From the NCBI GenBank assembly GCA_902778135.1, contig CACYWP010000016.1:1-64000 (forward strand): a stretch of 64,000 nt of DNA. The letters run 5' to 3'. How positions within the stretch are numbered: position 1 is the first letter of the stretch; every line of letters starts with the position of its first letter. The stretch is from an uncultured Coriobacteriaceae bacterium (GTDB lineage Bacteria; Actinomycetota; Coriobacteriia; Coriobacteriales; Atopobiaceae). The notes beneath the pieces are model-generated. The model saw only the letters and a list, made by a program, of their open reading frames with translations. It was not told the DNA's origin and did no database searches. This document shows, in pieces, positions 26,111 to 34,821 of the stretch. The position numbers were made by a program, and so were the translations under genes.

Positions 26111-26112
26111 GG

Positions 26113-27069
26113 CTACACGCTCCTGATCCTGGGGTTGATGAGCAGGTACAGCATGTCCACCACGATGTTGATGACGATGAACGACAGGGCGACGACGATG
26201 ACGACGCCCATGACCAGCATCGGCTCGTTTCCGGACACGCCGTCGAGGATGGCCATGCCCATGCCGGGCAGGTTGAAGATGACCTCGATGACGACGGCGC
26301 CGCCCATGAGGTAGCCGATTTTCATGCCCAGCGTGGTGACGGGGGTGATGAGGGCGTTGCGCAGGACGTTGCGTGCGATGATGACGCCCTTGGGCAGGCC
26401 GGAGCCCTTGGCGGTGCGCACGTAGTCGCGGTCCAGCTCCTCGACCATGGCGGTGCGGACGATGCGCGTCATCTGGCCAGTGAGGGGCACGGCCAGCGAG
26501 ACGGCCGGCATGATCATGCGGGCCATGTAGCCTCCGAAGTTGGTGGAGGGGTTGGGCAGGGGCCCGGATGCGGGCAGCATCTTGAGATACGACGAGAAGA
26601 TGAGGATGAGCAGGACCGCCAGCCAGAAGGAGGGCGTCGCCAGCCCCGCGATGGATAGCAGTCGTATCAGCTGGTCCGGCCAGCCGTCTCGGTAGAGCGC
26701 CGCGATGACGCCCAGGGTGAACGAGACGATCGTCCCCAGCAACAGGCCGAAGAAGGTCAGCTGCATGGTCACGGGCAGGGCTGTGGCAATGCGGTCGGCC
26801 ACGGGGCGGCGCTGCGCGCTGTAGGTGCCCAGGTTGCCGTGCAGCAGGTCGCCCATGTAGCGGACGTAGCGCACGGGCCACGGGTCGTCGAGGCCGAAGT
26901 CCTCGTGGTACTTCTGGATGGCCTCGGGAGTTGCCGCCTCGCCGAGGGCTTTGTAGGCCGGGTCGATCGGCGAGAAGGACATGAGGAAGAAGATCAGGAA
27001 CGTGACGCCCAGCGCCATGATCGGCAGGGCGACAAGGCGGCGGCCCACTAGTCGCATCAAGTTATGCAT
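26113..27069 (-). CDS. ABC importer permease (DppB-type)
   Basis: This 318-residue inner-membrane permease of the dipeptide/oligopeptide type has an N-terminal helix RLVALPIMALGVTFLIFFLMSF, five further helices, the GTYSAQRRPVADRI loop typical of DppB, and the EAA motif region (DYVRTAKGSGLPKGVIIARNVLRN). The start at 27069 follows GGGGAG. It would form the channel together with the permease half of the downstream fusion. It is separated from the solute-binding-protein gene by 239 bases that contain a large inverted repeat. Confidence 0.9.
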   Translation of the reverse strand: MHNLMRLVGRRLVALPIMALGVTFLIFFLMSFSPIDPAYKALGEAATPEAIQKYHEDFGLDDPWPVRYVRYMGDLLHGNLGTYSAQRRPVADRIATALPVTMQLTFFGLLLGTIVSFTLGVIAALYRDGWPDQLIRLLSIAGLATPSFWLAVLLILIFSSYLKMLPASGPLPNPSTNFGGYMARMIMPAVSLAVPLTGQMTRIVRTAMVEELDRDYVRTAKGSGLPKGVIIARNVLRNALITPVTTLGMKIGYLMGGAVVIEVIFNLPGMGMAILDGVSGNEPMLVMGVVIVVALSFIVINIVVDMLYLLINPRIRSV

Positions 27070-27109
27070 GGGCACTCTCCCCTCTTTCGGACGCAGTACG
27101 AACAGGGTT

Positions 27110-27220
27110 GCTGGTGCACTGTGGGACACTTCCCTGACACGCCATGCAAGGGGAGGCCCCAGCTTCTGCGAAGGGTTCGTCCGCATGGTGCAACCGGGAA
27201 GTGTCACCCAGTGCACCAGC
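27110..27220 (-). repeat. 25-bp imperfect inverted repeat between SBP and permease genes
   Basis: Arms at 27110-27134 and 27196-27220 match as inverted repeats at 22 of 25 positions (ends GCTGGTGCACTG and GACACTTCCC), with a 61-base spacer. The position, after a highly expressed binding-protein gene and before its permeases, is where stem-loops often protect the upstream mRNA. The size and the large spacer also fit a small mobile element. Confidence 0.6.
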
Positions 27221-27308
27221 AGGCTGGCCATACGATGGGGCCTGGGCGAGTCGCAACCCAGGCCCCAATGGCAAAGAGCTACAAGCTAGGCGATCGCGCC
27301 GGCTTCTG

Positions 27309-28907
27309 CTACGCGTTGACGGTCGCGACGTCGGCCAGGGCAACGCCGGTGGTGCCGATGCCGGAGAAGTTCTGGACGGCGGAGCCGGCGGGGCTCATGT
27401 TCTCGGACCAGGAGGCCGTCGGGGTGACAACCTGCAGGATCGGGTACAGGACGCAGTTGTCGGCGATGATGTCGAAGCACTGGTTCCAGCAGTCCTGCTG
27501 CTCGTCGCCACTCTTCTCCAGGGCGTCAGCCATCAGGCCGTTCAGCTGCTTCCACTCGTCGGAGCCGTTCCAGGCGCAACGGGTCTGCATCCAGATGTTG
27601 TCGCCGAACCACCAGTTGAGCAGCAGGTCGGTGTCGCCGCCGAAGCAGGACGGGTCGCCCGGGGCGATGAGGATGTCCCAGGAGTCGTCGGCCTGGTCGA
27701 TGGCCGCGTACGTCGCGGGGCTCTGGTCGGAGGTCAGGTTGACGGTGAAGCCGAGGGCCTGGATGTCCTGCTGGGCCTGGGTGCCCATGGCCACGACCTG
27801 GGCGTTGTCGGTGGTGCGCAGCTCGATGGTGCCGGGCTTCACGCCGGCGTCGGCCAGCAGAGACTGGGCCTTGTCGAGGTCGTAGTCGTAGATCGTGGAG
27901 GCCTGATGGTAGTTGGTGAAGGACTCGGGCAGGTAGCACGTCGGCTTGCCAGCCAGGCCGGAGAAGGCGTTCTGGATCATCTGGTCGGTGTTCAGGCTGT
28001 ACATGATGGCCTGGCGGACGCGCACGTCATCCCACGGGGCCTTCTTGACGTTGAACATGATGAAGCGGGTGCCGAAGCCCTGCACCTGGTCGATGCGGCA
28101 GCCGGCGGCCTCGACCTGGGCGATGGACTCGGGCGGCACTGACTCGGAGATCAGGGTCGTGCCCTCCTGCTGGGCCGTCACGCGGGCGGTCGGGTCGGTC
28201 AGCGAGTCGATGCGAATCTCGTTGTCCTGCGCGGGATGGGAGCCGTTGTAGGAGGGGTTGGGCTCGAGGACGACGTAGGTGTCGGACACCTCGCTGTACA
28301 TCCAGGGACCGGTGCCGATGGGCTGGGCCGCGGCGTCGTCGTCGGAGAGGCTGGCCGGCGTGACCTTGATGATGCCCAGGCGCTCCTTGATCAGCGAGAA
28401 GTTGGGGATGGTGACCTTGACGGTCAGGGTGGTGTCGTCCTTCTTCTCGATCGACTCGAACATGGTGAGGAAGGAGACGTACATCATGCCGTCGGCCTTG
28501 GCGCGCTCGAAGGAGTGGATGACGTCCTCGGGGGTGACGGGGTCGCCGGTGGAGAAGGTGGCACCCTCGCGCAGGGTGATCTCGCAGGTGTTGTCGTCAA
28601 CCCAGACGGGATCGCCGACGCACAGGCCGTCAGAGGTGCTGTAGTCGTGGAAGTCGATGTCGTACAGGCCCTCCATGACGTTCATGTTGGCGCTGAGGCA
28701 GAATGCCGAGGAGCAGTTCTGCGGGTCGAAGGAGGACGGGCCGTAGGCGGAACCGACGGTCAGGGTGCCACCACCGACGGTGCCCTCGGTGGTGCCACCG
28801 GCGGCGCCCTCGGACGAGCCGCCACCGCAGGCGGCCAGGCTCAGCGCGGCCATGCCGCCGGCTGCACCAAGGAATGTGCGACGTGACAGGTTGGTGTTCT
28901 CTAGCAT
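27309..28907 (-). CDS. Solute-binding lipoprotein of a family 5 ABC importer (predicted sialic-acid binding)
   Basis: This 532-residue extracellular solute-binding protein of family 5 has an N-terminal twin-arginine-like signal with lipobox (NLSRRTFLGAAGGMAALSLAAC), so it is probably exported folded and lipid-anchored. A Gly/Ser/Thr linker follows. Family features include YDIDFHDYSTSDG, ATFSTGDPVTPEDVIHSFERA and VRQAIMYSLNTDQM. It is the first gene of the operon, with its start at 28907. Known sialic-acid importers of the SatABCD/SiaEFGI type belong to this family. The ligand is inferred from the downstream nan/nag genes. Confidence 0.88.
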   Translation of the reverse strand: MLENTNLSRRTFLGAAGGMAALSLAACGGGSSEGAAGGTTEGTVGGGTLTVGSAYGPSSFDPQNCSSAFCLSANMNVMEGLYDIDFHDYSTSDGLCVGDPVWVDDNTCEITLREGATFSTGDPVTPEDVIHSFERAKADGMMYVSFLTMFESIEKKDDTTLTVKVTIPNFSLIKERLGIIKVTPASLSDDDAAAQPIGTGPWMYSEVSDTYVVLEPNPSYNGSHPAQDNEIRIDSLTDPTARVTAQQEGTTLISESVPPESIAQVEAAGCRIDQVQGFGTRFIMFNVKKAPWDDVRVRQAIMYSLNTDQMIQNAFSGLAGKPTCYLPESFTNYHQASTIYDYDLDKAQSLLADAGVKPGTIELRTTDNAQVVAMGTQAQQDIQALGFTVNLTSDQSPATYAAIDQADDSWDILIAPGDPSCFGGDTDLLLNWWFGDNIWMQTRCAWNGSDEWKQLNGLMADALEKSGDEQQDCWNQCFDIIADNCVLYPILQVVTPTASWSENMSPAGSAVQNFSGIGTTGVALADVATVNA

Positions 28908-29316
28908 GTTCTCTCCCTTTCTGTTGCTACCTGGGTGGCAACGACTCGCTACCAGCCCCGATGTCCCAATCGTATTGTCCAAGCCCACGCACGTGCCTGG
29001 ACGACTCGCGAACGGCCGCACTTGGGTCGCATGCGGCATAACATGCTTGCTCAACTCGTAACAAATCATAACATGATTTTACTCAAAATGTCGCTTTGTT
29101 GTTGTCACTAGTTGTGACTTTTCGCGTGAACGGTCGTGTTAAGGGGTGTTTCGGTATGCCACTTCCTGAGGAACCTTGTTTGATTGTGCACAATCACCCG
29201 TCTGGCTAACGCCATTCGCCGTCTTCGTCGCTCACCGATGGTCATCATGGCTTGTTAATCTTTGTTACAATCGTTGCGATTGCGAGTGATGACAGAAACA
29301 GGGAGGCGCAGCCGGC
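28908..29316. promoter_or_regulatory. Divergent control region between the sialic-acid operon and its DeoR regulator
   Basis: This 409-base gene-free, AT-richer stretch carries promoter-like TATGAT on the minus strand at 29065-29070 for the operon and an inverted repeat GTCAC-5-GTGAC at 29104-29118. It also has a perfect 16-bp palindrome TGATTGTGCACAATCA at 29181-29196 and a TACAAT near 29266-29271 on the plus strand before the DeoR start. The palindrome is the best candidate regulator-binding site; a second could be the TGTTACAATCGTTGCG region. Confidence 0.55.
29181..29196. promoter_or_regulatory. Perfect 16-bp palindrome, candidate operator
   Basis: TGATTGTGCACAATCA reads the same on both strands. 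It sits 136 bases before the DeoR start and about 290 bases from the first gene of the sialic-acid operon. It is a plausible dimer-binding site for the DeoR protein. Confidence 0.5.
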
Positions 29317-30081
29317 ATGAACCCGATCGAGCGACGCGCATTCATCTATGAGCGGCTGCAGCGCGACGGCAAGGTCGGCCTGGGAGAGCTCGCCCAGGAA
29401 CTGGGCGTCTCGACCATGACCATCCGACGGGACCTGCGCCTGTTCATCGACCAGGGGCTGGCTACCATCAGCATCGGCACCGCATACCTCACGGGCTCGG
29501 GAGAGGGCGTCCTGGCCATGCAGCCCGAGGTCAGCATCGACAGCCGCTCCGCCCAGAAGCAGGCCATCGGCCGTGCCGCCGCCCAGCAGGTCGAGGACGG
29601 TGACACCATCATCATCGATTGCGGCACGACGACCCTGCAGGTGCTGCGCTACATCGGGGCCAAGCACCTCACCATCATCACCAACTCCATCCCCGTCGCC
29701 AGCATGGTCGGGACCAACCCCAACGTCAAGCTGATCTACGCCCCCGGCGAGTACAGCGCCGACTCGTCCGGCATGGTGGGGCCGCTCGCGGTGGACTTCT
29801 TCCACACGCTGCGTGTGGACAAGGCGTTCCTGGGCGCCCATGGCTTCGATGCCGTCGGCGGCGCCAACGAGCCAGTCCTGGGCGATGCCACCGCAAAGCG
29901 CGCCATGCTCGAGGCGTCAGCGCGCTCGTACCTGCTGGTCGACTCCAGCAAGTACGGAAACGTCCACTTCATGGCCCTCTCCAAGCTCTCCGACTTCTCC
30001 TGCGTCATCACCGACGACCAGTTCGCGCCCGAGAGGCGCGCCGAGCTGGAGTCCGCCTGCGCCGAGGTCATATACGCATAG
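29317..30081 (+). CDS. DeoR-family transcriptional regulator
   Basis: This 254-residue DeoR-type regulator has an N-terminal helix-turn-helix (ERRAFIYERLQRDGKVGLGELAQELGVSTMTIRRDL) and a C-terminal sugar-phosphate sensing domain with DGDTIIIDCGTTT, ITNSIPVA, KAFLGAHGFD and LLVDSSKYG. Such proteins sense phosphorylated sugars. It is divergent from the sialic-acid operon and so probably controls it, perhaps through ManNAc-6-P or GlcN-6-P. It could instead act on the next gene, the Fe-S aldo/keto reductase. Confidence 0.9.
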   Translation: MNPIERRAFIYERLQRDGKVGLGELAQELGVSTMTIRRDLRLFIDQGLATISIGTAYLTGSGEGVLAMQPEVSIDSRSAQKQAIGRAAAQQVEDGDTIIIDCGTTTLQVLRYIGAKHLTIITNSIPVASMVGTNPNVKLIYAPGEYSADSSGMVGPLAVDFFHTLRVDKAFLGAHGFDAVGGANEPVLGDATAKRAMLEASARSYLLVDSSKYGNVHFMALSKLSDFSCVITDDQFAPERRAELESACAEVIYA

Positions 30082-30206
30082 AACCCGCAGGTCAACCACC
30101 CCTTTCGCCTGCCAGGGCAGTCCGGCGGCACATCGCCTCTGATAAGATGGGGGATGTCGCCCTGGGGAGGCGACGCGCATCTGGTGCAGAGCGGAGAGGA
30201 GCCACC

Positions 30207-31337
30207 ATGGCATACGCGGCGAACTATCTGGGTCACGACACTCCCAAGCTGGGCTTTGGCCTCATGCGCCTGCCCAAGCTGGAGGACGGCTCCATGGACC
30301 TCGACCAGATCTGCCAGATGGTCGACGTCTTCCTGGACGCGGGCCTCACCTACTTCGACACCGCCTATGTCTACACGGGCAGCGAGGAGGCGACGCGCAA
30401 GGCGCTGGTCGAGCGTCACCCGCGCGACAGCTACACCATCACCACCAAGGCCAACGCCTGGCTGGGCAACCCCACGGCCGAGCAGACCAAGCGGCAGCTG
30501 CAGGAGTCCATGACTCGCCTGGGCGTCGATTACCTCGACTACTACCTGCTCCATGCCATCCAGGACAACAACGTGGACATCTACGACAGCTTCGGCCTGT
30601 GGGACTGGGCGCGCAGCCTCAAGGAGCAGGGCGTCGTGCGGCACTGGGGCTTCTCGTTCCACGCCACGGCCGATATGCTCGACCGCGTGCTCACTGCCCA
30701 CCCCGACGTCGACTTCATCCAGCTGCAGGTCAACTATGCCGACTGGGACGACCCCGTCAACCAGTCTCGCGCCTGCGTCGAGGTCGCGACCGCGCACGGC
30801 GTGCCCTTCACGGTGATGGAACCGGTCAAGGGCGGCACGTTGGCCAATCCCCCGCGCGTGGTGCGCGAGGTGTTCGACGCCACCGGCTCGACGCTGTCGT
30901 ACCCCAGCTGGGCCATCCGCTTCGCCGCCAGCATCCCGGGATGCCTGACGGTGCTCAGCGGCATGTCCACGCTGGAACAGGTGCGGGACAACGTCAGCTA
31001 CATGCGAGACTTCCAACCGCTCGACGCCGACGAGCGGCAGACGATCGAGGCGGCGCGCGCCGCGCTCGGCCAGGTGTACCAGTACAAGTGCACCGCCTGC
31101 CACTATTGCTGCGACGGCTGCCCGATGGGCATCCCCATCCCCGACTTCTTCGCCGCGATGAACCGGAAGCTGGTCTTCGAGAACGAACAGGACGCCAAGC
31201 GGCGCTATGCGCGTGCCGCAGAGAAGGCCGGCGTCAACGCCAGCGACTGCATCGGGTGCGGCCAGTGCGAGGGCGCCTGCCCCCAGCGCCTGCCCATCAT
31301 CGAGTACCTGGCCGAGATCGCGGACCAGCTGGAGTAG
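30207..31337 (+). CDS. Aldo/keto reductase with C-terminal ferredoxin domain
   Basis: This 376-residue protein has an aldo/keto reductase barrel (LGFGLMRLP; YFDTAYVYTGSEE; LDYYLLHAIQ) and two Cys clusters from ~285, CTACHYCCDGCPMGIPIPDF and CIGCGQCEGACPQR, the layout of the anaerobe Fe-S AKR group. It is probably ferredoxin-linked. The start at 30207 has GGAGAGGAG. It follows the DeoR gene by 125 bases; a co-regulated sugar reductase role is possible but not shown. It converges with the ribokinase-like gene. Confidence 0.88.
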   Translation: MAYAANYLGHDTPKLGFGLMRLPKLEDGSMDLDQICQMVDVFLDAGLTYFDTAYVYTGSEEATRKALVERHPRDSYTITTKANAWLGNPTAEQTKRQLQESMTRLGVDYLDYYLLHAIQDNNVDIYDSFGLWDWARSLKEQGVVRHWGFSFHATADMLDRVLTAHPDVDFIQLQVNYADWDDPVNQSRACVEVATAHGVPFTVMEPVKGGTLANPPRVVREVFDATGSTLSYPSWAIRFAASIPGCLTVLSGMSTLEQVRDNVSYMRDFQPLDADERQTIEAARAALGQVYQYKCTACHYCCDGCPMGIPIPDFFAAMNRKLVFENEQDAKRRYARAAEKAGVNASDCIGCGQCEGACPQRLPIIEYLAEIADQLE

Positions 31338-31442
31338 CGGGCCCACGAGCCTTGCCGACAGGTGGCATCGGGGGGTGTGGACGAGCCATCGTTCGTCCGC
31401 GCCCCTTCCCTACGCCATGTGGCCAATGGCCCCACGCGCCTG

Positions 31443-32321
31443 CTATCCGGCGTGCAGCTCGCTGGCCCAGGGGATTGATGGCGCCGCGCCGTGGCGCGTG
31501 ACCGTCACCGAGGCCGCAAGCGAGGCTTGGTGCAGGCACGTCGCCAACGGCAGGCCATCGGCCAGCCCCGCAACGAAGTAGCCTATGAAGGTGTCTCCCG
31601 CTGCTGTCGTGTCGACCGCATCCACCGCGAATGCCGGTTGGACGATGCGACGGTCGCCGGAGAAGGCCACCGAACCCTGTTCGCCCAGCGTCACCACCAG
31701 GCCCATCTCGGGCCACCGGGCATGCAGCTGGGACCATGCGGCATCGGGATCCGCGGTCCCCGTCAATCCCTCGACCTCGATCTCGTTGACGACCAGCCAA
31801 GCCACCGCACCGAAGTCCATCGTCGACACCTCGTCGGTGTAGGGGGCGGGGTTGAACACCACCCTCAGGCCCCGCTCGGCACAACCGGACAGGATCTGGG
31901 CGACGCAGCTCGTCTCGTTCTGCAGGACGACATAGTCCCCCGCCCCTGCCGTGTCCAGGATCTCGGCCACCTGTCGCTCGGTGAGGGAATGGTTGGATCC
32001 GGGATACAGGACGATGCAGTTCTCCCCCGCCTCGCTCACCTGGATGAACGCCGTCCCCTGCGGCTCGGAGACCTGGCGCACGAGCGACACGTCCACGCCG
32101 TCCTCGCGCAGCATCCCGCGCAGCCACAGGCCGTCCGAGCCGACGCAGCCCGCATGGCGCACCGACACGCCGGCACGCGCCATGGCCAGGCTCTGGTTGA
32201 GGCCCTTGCCGCCTGCCTTCGTCTCGCAGGACGTCGCCGTCAGCGTCTCCCCCGGTTGCACGAAGCGCGGCACCCGAAACACGCGATCGATGTTGATGGA
32301 CCCCATGCTCAGCACGCTCAC
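31443..32321 (-). CDS. PfkB-family kinase, ribokinase-like
   Basis: This 292-residue PfkB kinase starts at GTG 32321 behind GGGGAGG. It has the N-terminal SMGSINIDRVFRVP, the double-Gly substrate motif AGGKGLNQSLAMAR, and the catalytic signature DTTAAGDTFIGYFVAGL with Asp as base. The motif set is that of ribokinase (RbsK). No ribose transporter is beside it, so ribose is the likely but unproven substrate. TspO lies 20 bases upstream on the same strand. Confidence 0.87.
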   Translation of the reverse strand: MSVLSMGSINIDRVFRVPRFVQPGETLTATSCETKAGGKGLNQSLAMARAGVSVRHAGCVGSDGLWLRGMLREDGVDVSLVRQVSEPQGTAFIQVSEAGENCIVLYPGSNHSLTERQVAEILDTAGAGDYVVLQNETSCVAQILSGCAERGLRVVFNPAPYTDEVSTMDFGAVAWLVVNEIEVEGLTGTADPDAAWSQLHARWPEMGLVVTLGEQGSVAFSGDRRIVQPAFAVDAVDTTAAGDTFIGYFVAGLADGLPLATCLHQASLAASVTVTRHGAAPSIPWASELHAG

Positions 32322-32341
32322 GGGAACACCTCCCCTGCTGG

Positions 32342-32848
32342 TCAGTTGAGAAGGGCGACGCCCAGGTTGAGGTACCCGGCAAAGGCGACCCACAGCAGGT
32401 AGGGAACGAACAGGGCCCCCGCCCGCATGCTGACCACGCGTGCCTGGACGATGGTTGCGGCGATCAGGCCCCACAGCACCAGCAGCACCGCGAATGCCAG
32501 GTAGTGCCAGCCAAGGCGGAAGAACAGGATCGGCCACAGGAGGCTGGCGGCCAGCTGTCCCGCATAGAGCGAGATGGCACGCCGCTTGGCCCGTCGCATC
32601 CGCTGGTCAGGACCCTGCCAGAGGTAGACCAGGTAGCTAGCCGTACCGATCATCAGGTAGAGGATGGTCCACACCACCGGGAACATCCACCACGCTGGAG
32701 TCAGGGGAGGATGCTCCAGCGAGGGGAACGCACGTATCTGCCCAGCCGATATCAGGGTGGCGACGCTGCCCAACGCCAGCGGGATTGCCATCGCCGTCAC
32801 CAGTCCCTGCACGCTGCCGCGCTCGCGGTAGCCCCTGCGTCCGTTCAT
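32342..32848 (-). CDS. TspO/MBR-family membrane protein
   Basis: This 168-residue protein has five transmembrane helices and the Trp/Pro-rich marks of the family: PPLTPAWWMFPVVWTILYLMIGTASYLVYL, SLLWPILFF, and a C-terminal PYLLWVAFAGYLNLGVALLN. Bacterial TspO proteins bind porphyrins and may handle tetrapyrroles or stress. The start at 32848 (MNGRRGYRERG) follows AGGAGG. It may be cotranscribed with the ribokinase gene. Confidence 0.9.
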   Translation of the reverse strand: MNGRRGYRERGSVQGLVTAMAIPLALGSVATLISAGQIRAFPSLEHPPLTPAWWMFPVVWTILYLMIGTASYLVYLWQGPDQRMRRAKRRAISLYAGQLAASLLWPILFFRLGWHYLAFAVLLVLWGLIAATIVQARVVSMRAGALFVPYLLWVAFAGYLNLGVALLN

Positions 32849-33076
32849 GCAGGCCTCCTCCCTCGCGAAGGTATGGGAGAAGTGTAGCAAGCCCTGCCAC
32901 CTCTCGGACGGACACGCATGTTAACCTGCTGTTACGATAGTCCGCGGGATGATTTGCACCCATAGGCAGCAATAGTGGCCCAGGCCCGTCCCCCGGCTCC
33001 CGAGGGCAGGCGTCGGTCGCCCGAAGCCTCTTGCGCGTGTTAGCATAGGGTCACTGGGAAAGGGAAGGAGACCTGC

Positions 33077-33910
33077 ATGAGCAAGATCGTTTTTCTGGAC
33101 GTCGACGGCACCCTCATCGACTACGAGGCCAAGTGCCCCGAATCGGCAATGGAGGCCGTGCGCCTCGCACGCGCCAACGGCCACAAGGTGTACATCTGCA
33201 CCGGTTGCTCCAAGGCGGAGATCGAGCAGCGCGACCTGCCCGAGCTTGACGGCATGATCGGCGCGAACGGCGGGTACGTCGAGGACGATGGCAAGGTCGT
33301 CATGCACCAGGCCCTCACCGTGGAGCAGGTGAAGCATATCGTGGACTGGTGCAACGGGCGTCAGCTGGGCTTCTACCTCGAGGCCAACAGCGGCATGTAC
33401 ATCAACCACTGGTTCACCGTCCAGGCGCCGGCCACCATGCGCAAGTACGCACTGGGCAAGGGCGCCACCGAGGAGCAGGCCGCCGCAAGCGCAGACAGCT
33501 TCGTCAACTCGATGATCCGCACCGACGACCTCTACCGTGACGACGTCAACAAGGTCAGCTTCATCCTCTCGTCCTACCAGGACCACCTTGACAGCAAGGT
33601 GGAGTTCCCCGACATGGAGGCCAACACCTGGGGCGGCAAGGGGGAGATTGCCCTGTTCGGCGACCTCGGCCCCAAGGGCATCACCAAGAAGCACGCCATC
33701 GAGGTGCTGCTGGACTACCTCGGTGCCGACCAGGCCGACACCATCAGCTTCGGCGACGCGAAGATCGACCTGTCGATGTTCGAGCTGTGCGCCTACAACG
33801 TCGCCATGGGCAACGGTGGTCCCGAGATCAAGGAGGCCGCCGACTACATCACCGATGACGTCAACGAGGACGGCCTGTACAACGCCTTCAAGCATCTCGG
33901 CCTGATCTAG
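33077..33910 (+). CDS. HAD-family (Cof-type) phosphatase
   Basis: This 277-residue Cof-type HAD hydrolase has motif I DVDGTLIDYEAK with the nucleophile Asp at residue 8, the motif II CTG region, a C2B-type cap in the middle, and a C-terminal motif SFGDAKIDLSMFE that supplies the Mg-binding acidic residues. It acts in the cytoplasm on a small phosphorylated compound; the substrate is not predictable. The start follows GGGAAAGGGAAGGAG. A strong terminator follows at 33937-33996. Confidence 0.88.
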   Translation: MSKIVFLDVDGTLIDYEAKCPESAMEAVRLARANGHKVYICTGCSKAEIEQRDLPELDGMIGANGGYVEDDGKVVMHQALTVEQVKHIVDWCNGRQLGFYLEANSGMYINHWFTVQAPATMRKYALGKGATEEQAAASADSFVNSMIRTDDLYRDDVNKVSFILSSYQDHLDSKVEFPDMEANTWGGKGEIALFGDLGPKGITKKHAIEVLLDYLGADQADTISFGDAKIDLSMFELCAYNVAMGNGGPEIKEAADYITDDVNEDGLYNAFKHLGLI

Positions 33911-33936
33911 CGCAACCACCAGAAACGCAGGATGGC

Positions 33937-33996
33937 AAGGGGCCACGAACGGGGGACGCACCAGCGCGTCCGATCGGTTCGCGGCCCCTTTGTCTG
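33937..33996 (+). terminator. Intrinsic terminator after the HAD gene
   Basis: AAGGGGCC (33937-33944) pairs with GGCCCCTT (33983-33990). The stem extends inwards through CGAAC/GTTCG and GACGC/GCGTC and is followed by TTTGTCTGT. It lies 26 bases after the HAD stop. Confidence 0.75.
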
Positions 33997-34015
33997 TCCG
34001 TAGGCCTTCCGCACA

Positions 34016-34060
34016 GAAAAGGGCGCCGGGCAGCGATTGTCACGCTGGCACCGGCGCCCT
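34016..34060 (-). terminator. Intrinsic terminator of the GNAT gene
   Basis: AGGGCGCCGG (34020-34029) and its exact complement (34051-34060) form a GC-rich stem. Read on the minus strand it is followed by TTTTC. It lies about 155 bases beyond the acetyltransferase stop and back-to-back with the HAD terminator. The remaining 34061-34215 stretch shows no gene; it has a TCGGAGA/TCTCCGA palindrome at about 34065-34086. Confidence 0.65.
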
Positions 34061-34215
34061 CTACTCGGAGAACCGGGATCTCCGATGGCACGGGAAAATA
34101 CGGTTGACACGTATACTACACACGGAAATTCACCTGCGCAAGGACAAGCCGTCGCACCACAATTTACGCATTTCATGATTTGCCGGAATTGCTCGCATTT
34201 GCGAGCACACCGTCG

Positions 34216-34713
34216 CTATGCGAGCTTCTCGAAGGCCAGGCGCGGGAACCTGTCCTCGTACACGTAGATGGTGCCGCAATGCACAAACCCCAGCTTGCGC
34301 AGGAGGTTCTGCATGACGACGTTGTCGGCGTGCGTGTCGATGCGCAGGTGCCCGCACTGGTCGAAGGCCCACTGGATGCAGCAGGCGCCGACGCCGCGCA
34401 CGCTGCCGTCGCTGGCGATGCGGTGCACGACACCGTAGGGGCCATCGTCCAGCCAGGCCCCGTCATCGATCTGTGCGTAGGTGGGCTCGATGTCCCTGCC
34501 CATGTCGAAGAAGAATGCGCCAACGACGCGGCCCCCGTGCTCGCACACATGGCCCTTGCCGCAGGCGATGTCCTGATGGATCAGGTCCGCAGGCGGCCAG
34601 TTGGTCGGGCCCCACTGGTTGGGGTTGCCGTGCTCGGCCATGAACGTACGCGCATGGGCGTAGATCTCCATGACGCGGTCGAAGTCCGCCTCGGTCGTCT
34701 TCCGGATGCGCAT
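34216..34713 (-). CDS. GNAT-family N-acetyltransferase
   Basis: This 165-residue GNAT protein starts MRIRKTTEADFDRVMEIY, the usual first strand-helix. It has a central GRVVGAFFFD strand, a Cys-rich variant of the CoA loop (RGVGACCIQWAFDQ) and the C-terminal HADNVVMQNLLRKLGFVHCGTIYV. It transfers an acetyl group from acetyl-CoA to an amine on a small molecule or protein; the substrate is unknown. It is monocistronic, divergent from the CcdA-thioredoxin gene, with a terminator at 34016-34060. Confidence 0.88.
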   Translation of the reverse strand: MRIRKTTEADFDRVMEIYAHARTFMAEHGNPNQWGPTNWPPADLIHQDIACGKGHVCEHGGRVVGAFFFDMGRDIEPTYAQIDDGAWLDDGPYGVVHRIASDGSVRGVGACCIQWAFDQCGHLRIDTHADNVVMQNLLRKLGFVHCGTIYVYEDRFPRLAFEKLA

Positions 34714-34821
34714 GGGCTCCCCTCCCCCTCGCATGTCGCGCTGCCTCGCCCTATGGTATAACGTCCGACGACTGGCGTGCTTTCCGCACGACGGACCGCA
34801 AGTGACGGAACGGGGCAGACC

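Noticed and set aside
34100-34115. TTGACA followed by TATACT
   Set aside because: The two boxes are only two bases apart, not about 17, and no plus-strand gene follows until 34822.
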